Shown here piece by piece: positions 57,451-64,000 of a stretch of 64,000 nt of DNA. The notes below the pieces were generated by a model. That model searched no databases. It saw nothing but the letters and a program-made list of their open reading frames with translations, and had not been told where the DNA came from. The stretch's first letter is position 1. Each line of letters starts with the position of its first letter. The stretch lies in assembly GCA_022478985.1 (NCBI GenBank), contig JAKSZP010008011.1, forward strand, positions 1 through 64,000, written 5' to 3'. A program made the position numbers and the translations under genes. Source of the stretch: Massospora cicadina (Eukaryota > Entomophthoromycota > Entomophthoromycetes > Entomophthorales > Entomophthoraceae).

Positions 57451-58079
57451 GCCAAATAGATTTGCTCAAATATCAAATTAGGGGCACCCAAGTCTGGCTA
57501 CCCCCTCCTGCTGTTGATGGGAAAAAGGGCATGCTGATCTACTTACCTATGGCGACTACAATACCTCAAAAGTCCCAAGTTTTTCTGACACCTGGGTCCA
57601 TGTTAAAATCCCTTCAAGATACCTATTGGAAGTCCAATGACAAGACAATTCATCCACAAAAGAGGTGCCAACCTGACCGGGGATCCTAGATCCAGCTTAT
57701 GCTGGATCTATATCAGTGTTGCTGGCCAACCTTACTGACAAACCCAAAAGTAGGTCCGAACAATCCTGCCACCTATGTCCGCCTACTACTGGTAGAAGCT
57801 ATTGCTGATCTCCAAAGCTTTGGGGGCTTGAGAGATTTCAGCTTGGAAGCGCCTTCATAGGTAAGTTTAGTCAATACCAATTTCAGCAAAGATCTCTTGG
57901 ATACCAACAATGTAAGGTTTAAGAGTTGTTGAAGGAGTACTTGGACCTATTTCTTAGACTTGACCTATGACTTTGGAGGAATAAAAAAAGTCCTACATCA
58001 TGTAGAAACTGGGGATGCTCCCCTCTTCTGAACCTGACCTTACCAAAAGAGTAAGGTTGAAGAAGCTCAGATGGCAGTA

Positions 58080-59280
58080 AAACTCAAACAACTACTCAAT
58101 GCCAGACTCCTGGTACAATTGCGAGCCCTTGGGCCTCTCCTCTTCTGCTGGTTTGGAAGAAGGACGGCAGCCACTGGGTATTGATGGATCACCAATGACT
58201 TAACTTCATCATCAAGAAGGACAGTTATCCTCTGCCCTGAATTGATGATTCCCTCCGAATGCTTGCCAGATCCTAGTACTTTTCCGCCATGGACCTTACC
58301 AGAAGATATTGGCAGGTTGAGCTCACTCCTGAAGATTGAGATAAGTGCACTTTCATAGCCAACGAAGGACTATTCAAGCCCATAAGGATGCCCCAGGGCC
58401 TTTGTAACGCACCAGCCACTTTCCAACGTGCCATGGATGGGATTCCTTGGTGACTTGAAACTTTCATGCATCTACATTTACCTAGAAAACATTATTGTCT
58501 TCTCAAGAATCTTTAATAGGCACATCAAGCATCTCTGGGATGTCTTCAATCAGCTATGGAAGGTTTCTTTAAAGATTAAACCTTCGAAGTGCTCTTTCTT
58601 ACAATATGAACTGAAGTTCCTGGGACACAACTTTTCCAAGGATGGCATCCAACCTATACCGGACAAGGTCAACACCATAGAGAAGATGTCACGACCCCAA
58701 AGCTTAAGGGAGATCCAAGTGTTCCTAGGCATGGTGGTCTCTTATCGCCAGTTTATTTCCCAGTTTGCTGACCTAGCCAAGCCACTGTTCTACCTCTTTC
58801 AGAAGAATGTGCCGTTTGAATAACGGCCTGAACAAGAACAGGTTTTAATGCCTTGAGAACTGCTCTTTGATTAAACCCATTCTAGTCCACCTACGCTTTG
58901 ACCAACCCTTCTTGTTGTTTATGGATGAAAGAGATGTTGCCATCGGGGATATCCTAGCCCAACATGATGAAAATCAAGTTGACCATCCAGTGGCCTATTT
59001 TAGTAAAGCGCTGAGTAAAGCTGAACGGAACTACAGTTTTACTGAGAGGGAGTGCCTGGATGTTTTGCTATCCTTAAAACATTTACAGCCTTATCTCCAC
59101 GGTGGTCATTTTACTATTGTTACTGACCATTCCTCGCTCCAGTGGCTTCAGAAGATGAAGGACCAAGATGGCCAACTAGCTAGGTGGGCTTTATGACTAC
59201 AGAGCTATGATTTCACCATTGTCCATCATGCAAGCGCAATTCACCAAAATGCCAATGGCCTCTCCAGGATGCCAGTTCTA
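58080..59280 (+). pseudogene. Reverse transcriptase-RNase H of element D
   Basis: RT N-terminal motifs are visible across frame changes (58100-58430): an MPQGLCNAPATFQ-like segment near 58390-58430. At 58428-58823 GDLKLSCIYIYLENIIVFSR carries YLEN in place of YxDD. It continues with LKIKPSKCSFLQYELKFLGH and SLREIQVFLGMVVSYRQFIS. RNase H is at 58867-59196 with MDERDVAIGDILAQHDENQV and SKAERNYSFTERECLDVLLS. The YLEN change and frameshifts inactivate it. Confidence 0.85.
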
Positions 59281-59389
59281 GCAGCTTTGACCCCGAGGAG
59301 GACCAGCTGTATGATTTAAAAGGCTGACCTGAGCTGTGGGAGTTGGAGACCCCTGAGGTTTAAGCTGAAATCCAAAGGATGACTCAAGA

Positions 59390-60480
59390 CACTAAAATTA
59401 AGGGTGGGCTGCTTTACAAGAAAGTCAATAAAAATTGGCTCCCATATGTCCACTCCTCCTCCCAAAGTGATGTTATTTTATAGAGCCCATTCCACTGGGG
59501 GACATGGGGCCATTAAAAAGACTCAAGAATGACTAAGTCAAGACGTTACTGGAACCAAATGGTAGAAACCATTTAAGAGGTCTTGGAGGCATGTATGATT
59601 TGCTGATCTCAAGACTGAGTCAATCCTCAATTACAACACTTGGTTGTTGCCCCTACTGGGCACTTCAATGCAGTTAGCATTGATGTGGTGGGCCCTCTTC
59701 CCACCGGGTTTCATGGCCATAAGTATATTATCCTGGCCGTGGACCACTTAACCAAGTATGTTGAAGAAATTTTGGTCCCAGCTGCCACTGCCAACGCCAC
59801 AGCTCTCTTCCTTGTTTGATCCATTTTCACCCATTATGGGTGCTCCCAAACCTTACTTTTGGACAATGAGTTGAACTTCACTTCACAGGTAGTACAAGAA
59901 CTTACCTTGCTATTTGGCAATACCCGGAGTTTCTCTGACCCTTACCACCCATCTACTAATGGGGCGGTAGAAAACTCTAACGGAACTCTTATTTCCATTT
60001 TACAAAAGTTAGCCGCCTCAGATCCTGCCCGTTGGAAAAACTACCTACCTAGCGCTTCGCTTGCCTACAGGGTAAGCTACCACCAAGTCGTCAAGATGTA
60101 TTATTCAAAGCCCTATTGGGCGGGCACCTCAGCTACCAAGTAGCGTCCATCCATTGCTTAAGACCTCCACACCTGAGAACTTTAAATTAACTATGAGGGC
60201 CTTAACTGAATAAATTGTCTGGCTTTAAGCCCTAGCCACCCAAGGCATTGTCACCACTACTGGGAGAGAGACATCTTGATTTAATCTTGGATGACCCTCC
60301 TTACCAACTTTTCAATTAGGTGACTTTGTTCTCTTCTATCACCATCAACTTGGAGGCCAACAAAATAAGCTAGACATTCTTTGGTCTGGAACGTATGTCA
60401 GGAAGTTGATATGAATGGAAGATACACTACCCATATTGGTGGATCAGAGGGGATCGAGATGAGTCTCAAGATTTACAAAA
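59390..60480 (+). pseudogene. Integrase of element D
   Basis: A zinc-binding region lies at about 59490-59620 with HSTGGHGAIKK. The core starts near 59670 with DVVGPLP and HKYIILAVDHLTKYV. The third catalytic region is at 59859-60143: DNELNFTSQVVQELTLLFGN, STNGAVENSNGTLISILQKL and LASLAYRVSYH-like sequence. A C-terminal GDFVLFYHHQLGGQQNKLD is near 60320-60380. Stops are frequent after 60143. Confidence 0.8.
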
Positions 60481-60499
60481 AAGGGATACACAAATTATA

Positions 60500-60871
60500 A
60501 TTGAGCAAAATGAGGACATTATCGAAACAAGATGATTTATGCTGAGATTTGATACAAAATGAGAGTAATTTGAAAAGGGAAGAAGAATAGAAGATTATCA
60601 ATCTGAGGATGCATCTGGCTTGGGAACTGAGGTATAAAGAGTCTCATGGAAGATTAAAGGGAGTAGTCTTTTTACAAGGGAAGAGAGAGCGCAGATAAGT
60701 CTGCAATTTATATTAAAGAAAGGTAGAAATAAGGGGCGATAGCTCCATATATATTTTATCAAGTTAATATTAAGTTGGCGATCCTCATATCATCCAATTT
60801 GGTTGCTCAGTGGCTCATACCATGTGCAAAACCAACTCAGCGGAATTGAGCTCAAACGCTGAGAATTTACA
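60500..60871 (+). repeat. 5' LTR of element E (left boundary not placed)
   Basis: The right end TTTACA is directly followed by the primer-binding site. A TATA-like TATATATTTTATC lies near 60750. The left boundary given is nominal. Confidence 0.45.
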
Positions 60872-60872
60872 G

Positions 60873-60888
60873 TGGTGCTCACTACAGG
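60873..60888 (+). promoter_or_regulatory. Primer-binding site of element E
   Basis: TGGTGCTCACTACAGG, identical in 16 of 16 bases to the site of element B and one base after the LTR. Confidence 0.75.
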
Positions 60889-61066
60889 GGGCCACTAAGC
60901 AACTGTAGTTGGAGAAACAGAAGACAATTAATCTATAATGATGAGTCCTCATCCATTCTGACACCACTTAATCAGATTCCAGGTGCGGTATGTTTAAGAA
61001 GCCTGGGAGGCTCCTAGCCCCAAACCAACATTATTCACTGTTACCAAATCAGGGGATGATGAAGTT

Positions 61067-63388
61067 ATGATTAATTTGCAAATTGAGAATTTCCCTGAGC
61101 TGATGACTAATCTACAAGGACGCTCCACAAATGTGACTCCTCAACAACTAAGAAATATTATGGAATGGCTGTTGCGCAGGTATTGTCTATATGAGGATGA
61201 GACTGGGGAAAATGCCCTGAGTTTATTCTATAACCAACGCTATCAAGAAAATTGGTGCGCACTGTACATGTCTTATTTAGACGCGACTACTACAGGGTTA
61301 GATCGCCGCCTCAGTACCCACAGAATTAAGGAATATTTAGTCACTTATGTAAAACCTTCAATTCGCCAGCTACTGCGTGTGCTGGCTTTTCATAATATTG
61401 AAATTGGAGATGTATTATAATTTGCACAAGCACAGTGCATGATACTCGCCTTCTGCTCGACTGCCTTGATTGTTCATTTCAGAAGTACAAGGGGCACTGG
61501 CACAGATGGATCATTGTGTGGGGGACATCCGCCATCAATTGGACGTTCTGGTACCACAATTAAATTCAGAATTACCTCGAGTAATAAGGGAACTGCTGGA
61601 TTAGCATGGCCTATTGATGAAGTGGATTCAGGATGTAACAACTTTGGGTATTATACCGAGTGCTTTATGATGGAGATCGCTGAATGGGTGGAAGCTCTTG
61701 AAGCCATGATTGCCCAGCTCAAAGAAAAATTAACCCTGATGGAACAACAAGTGGCGGCCCACGTCAGCTCTCTATTGACTGAAGTAAACCAACTTTGTAT
61801 TGAATGGAATACTCAGCAAACAACAGATAACATGCTTATCCTTTGGTCAACATTTCCCAAGTATCTCCAGCTTATTCATCAAGTTACACAACTGGAAGTC
61901 GTTAGTCAGGATGAGCGCCAACGAGCCTTCCCTCTTCCAATTGGTGAGACAAGAGAGTATGCAGACATGCAAGGGCACCTTGATACTCTTTGATGGGCCA
62001 ATGATGAATTGGTACAGGAATGATCCTACCTTATCAACCAAATAAATGTCATTAATCAACAAGTGGAAACCACAAGTCAACAGCAATACCACCTGCAGAA
62101 TATAATCAAAGAAGTTCTTTTGCAAGTAAAAGCTGTGGAACAGCAACTGAACGAAGAAAGGAGAGTCCACCAGGAATTGCAACAACAGTATGAAACACTG
62201 CAACAGGAATATCAGGATAGGTGGTGTAAATGTTATTTGGTTAAAGCGGAGCAGTTGATCAACAAAGAGTTTGCAGAACATACTGGAGCTGGGGGAAATG
62301 AGGCAGTTATTGGTGACTCAGGGGAAGAATGTTATGGATCAGCGAATGAATATCCATCAGGTGGTACAGTGGACCCCCCACGTGACACCACTTCTCCCAA
62401 TTCCTTTTCAACGAGTTCAAGTTCATCCGGCTGGCTGTATAATAATGCATCAAGTAATGGTTCCCATAGTCACTCTGACAACAATTAATCTGCCCCTTGC
62501 AGCAGGAACCTAGAGCAAAGCGAATTCGTTCATATTGAAAAATTACCTCCTTTCAGTTGTGATGGGAACCTTCACGGTTACTTTAAACGGTTTGAATTCG
62601 CTGTGGAAGGAGCTACTGATCGACAAAAAGTGAAATTGTTGCTGTCCACTTTGGATGTGGAAAGCGCTGATCAAGTGAACTGCTATCTTCCCAACAGCTC
62701 ATTATCTTACGCACAAGTAAAAGCAATCATTATCTGGCTGTTTGGGAGTGCTACCAAGATGTCTCAACAGAAATCTGACTTTATGACTATACAGTTTTAC
62801 CAAAAAAAGACTCTGTCAGAATTTGCTGAGTGGTTTTTGGCAGAAGCACACGTTCTACTCGGAGCTCTTATTTTAACCACTGAAGATGTAGTTATAGTGA
62901 TGATGGCGGCTGTCAAACCATATCAGGAACTATATAATGCTATGTCCTATGTGTTGGATGGGGATAACAGACTTATTTGAATCGTGAGAACCTTACATCA
63001 GCTCACCGCCACAAAAAGCGCCCCCAACATATCCCAGAAAATCACTATTGCCCCCGCTCCAACCCTTGCAGAATATAGGCCGCAGCGACTGGGCTATCAG
63101 CCGCTGGAACATATTTGTACCTCACATGAGTCAATAGACCCTTTCTGGCCCAGGTACACTTCACCAGTTCGTCCACATCCTTGGAACCTTACCAGCAATA
63201 TTTGGCCTGGTTCTTCTGCCCCAAACTATATACGCGCATCTTTTATGAACACTTGCTTCCAGTTCGGACAAAGAGGGCATTATGCAGCCAATTGCCCTAG
63301 CCAACCACATGTGTATGCAATGCCAACTAGGAAATTAATCAGGGAAAATCTCAAGCGGAGTAGAGACAGGATGCTCTATCTCCACTAA
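61067..63388 (+). pseudogene. Gag of element E (one frame, five internal stops)
   Basis: From ATG 61067 to 63388 a single frame of about 774 codons is kept, interrupted only by stops near 61418, 61991, 62021, 62486 and 62978. The N-terminal part (61067-61420) has RNIMEWLLRRYCLYEDETGE. A coiled-coil-like middle follows (61640-62250) with IAQLKEKLTLMEQQVAAHV and VHQELQQQYETLQQEY, then a Ser-rich stretch. The capsid is at 62520-62980 with YFKRFEFAVEGATDRQKVKL and LSEFAEWFLAEAHVLLGAL. A knuckle near 63240-63300 reads CFQFGQRGHYAANC, CCHC with the second Cys changed to Phe. It is longer at the N-terminus than the capsid genes of A and B appear to be. Confidence 0.75.
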
Positions 63389-63596
63389 GTCCAATTCACT
63401 TGTCCCCCAACAATCCCCAAACGTCTTTTTGGGCAGAAATTAAACCTCAATTGGATGATTTGCTATACCAGCATCATTTGTTGGATTCCCCTGCTTCCAC
63501 TTCCGTGAGTCAAAGCTCACCCCATCAGGCTAGTTCTGCCAAGATGTTCAGAAGCCATATGCATGGCAGATCCTGGAACAGACTGGCATTAGCAAC

Positions 63597-64000
63597 TTGG
63601 ATCCATCGCCAAACGTTGCTCCTTTAGTAGGGGTTAAAGTATCCATTTTGGTGGAGAAATTTGCTAGTGAGTATCCTCAAGTCAGCAAGGGCTTTTCTTC
63701 CTTTTTGAGTAACACAAAGCCCTTGAACGTAAAAGTAATAAATGCCAATGATTCTTCTTACTCAGAATGTATTTATTGCGACATATTTATTTAAAACACA
63801 AAAATCTGCACTATCATAGACATGGGAGCACCTGTGAACATAGTCTCCACTCTGTTGGTGGCTAAACTTATGTTAAAACCAGATGTGGACCATCGAGTAG
63901 TATATGGGACCATGGGAACGCACAGCACTGTGTTAAAAGGAGCATATAGCGCGTTGCCTCTATGATTCAGGTCAGTCCAGGTGTCCGCTCCAGTGGTGGT
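63597..64000 (+). pseudogene. Protease start of element E
   Basis: After a frame change, the translation near 63805-63860 gives IIDMGAPVNIVSTLLVAKL, aligned to AIVDSGAPINIVS of element A, with Met in the place of the active-site Ser. The window ends inside the protease at a segment matching FRSFVVSAPAIV of element A. Confidence 0.65.

Larger units (their letters stand above)
54308..60480 (+). mobile_element. Ty3/gypsy LTR retrotransposon D
   Basis: A probable 5' LTR is followed by a primer-binding site, then gag, protease, RT/RNase H and integrase on the plus strand. The sequence is clearly gypsy but diverged from A, B and E. The 3' LTR was not found; element E begins where it would be expected, so D is probably truncated or interrupted by E. 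All genes are broken. Confidence 0.8.
60500..64000 (+). mobile_element. Ty3/gypsy LTR retrotransposon E (partial, runs off the right edge)
   Basis: A 5' LTR end at 60871, a primer-binding site, gag and the start of protease are seen; the rest is outside the window. Protease and nucleocapsid peptides match elements A and B, making E a diverged member of that group. The LTR start between 60400 and 60700 could not be placed. Confidence 0.8.

Noticed and set aside
60400..60700. Start of the element E 5' LTR or 3' LTR of element D
   Set aside because: Several TG dinucleotides near purine-rich tracts are possible; without a second LTR copy none can be chosen.

Overview
The window looks like repeat-rich DNA from a filamentous fungus. 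The only intact host gene I recognise is a GC-rich, intron-dense kinesin-14 (Kar3/KlpA type) at 30.4-33.1 kb. Its introns are very short, mostly 30-43 nt, with a CTAAC/CTAAA-like branch site just before the AG. Most of the rest is AT-richer transposon DNA: Ty3/gypsy LTR retrotransposons (one with a chromodomain), a LINE, a Helitron, SINE-like insertions and degenerate tandem arrays. The species cannot be fixed from the sequence.

Layout. 1-6.8 kb: minus-strand gypsy element A, whose 3' end lies off the left edge. 6.8-9.55 kb: no recognisable gene. 9.56-28.39 kb: one gypsy element (B) stretched to about 18.8 kb by nested insertions, with LTRs at 9558-10686 and 27255-28385 and the same 5-bp duplication GCTGG outside both. 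Nested in its 3' part are a short non-autonomous LTR element (16656-18448, duplication CTATC) and a chromodomain gypsy element C (19323-26780, TAATC/TAAGC). The 3' LTR of C was itself hit by a solo LTR (24518-25948, AGAAT/GGAAT). 28.4-30.38 kb: spacer with a 21-bp tandem repeat before the kinesin. 33.1-35.5 kb: spacer. 35.5-42.5 kb: three tandem arrays (units about 108, 123 and 53 bp), a SINE-like insertion and two tiny insertions. 42.5-47.8 kb: near full-length minus-strand LINE with a 17-bp target duplication. 48.0-52.3 kb: decayed Helitron Rep/PIF1-type helicase, interrupted by a second SINE-like fragment. 52.6-53.8 kb: solo LTR of the element C family. 54.3-60.5 kb: gypsy element D. From about 60.5 kb to the right edge: gypsy element E, related to A and B.

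Elements A, B, D and E have the same primer-binding motif after the 5' LTR (TGGTGCTCACTACAGG or a variant). All are decayed. Among the four reverse transcriptases visible (A-D), only A keeps an intact YxDD.

Four observations deserve most attention. (1) All four LTR copies of the element C family carry the same two reading frames inside the LTR: one of roughly 180-200 aa and a small hydrophobic one with a probable membrane segment. (2) Three insertions of only 19-29 bp share the core GGTTGGGACCATCTAGTACT or its 3' part, and each has its own perfect 15-16-bp target duplication; one also has an empty site in a paralogous element. (3) A protein-like antisense reading frame lies between the integrase and the 3' LTR of element B. 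(4) The tandem arrays have splice-site-like sequence in their units and resemble chains of micro-exons. The kinesin is the only locus here that looks functional for the host.
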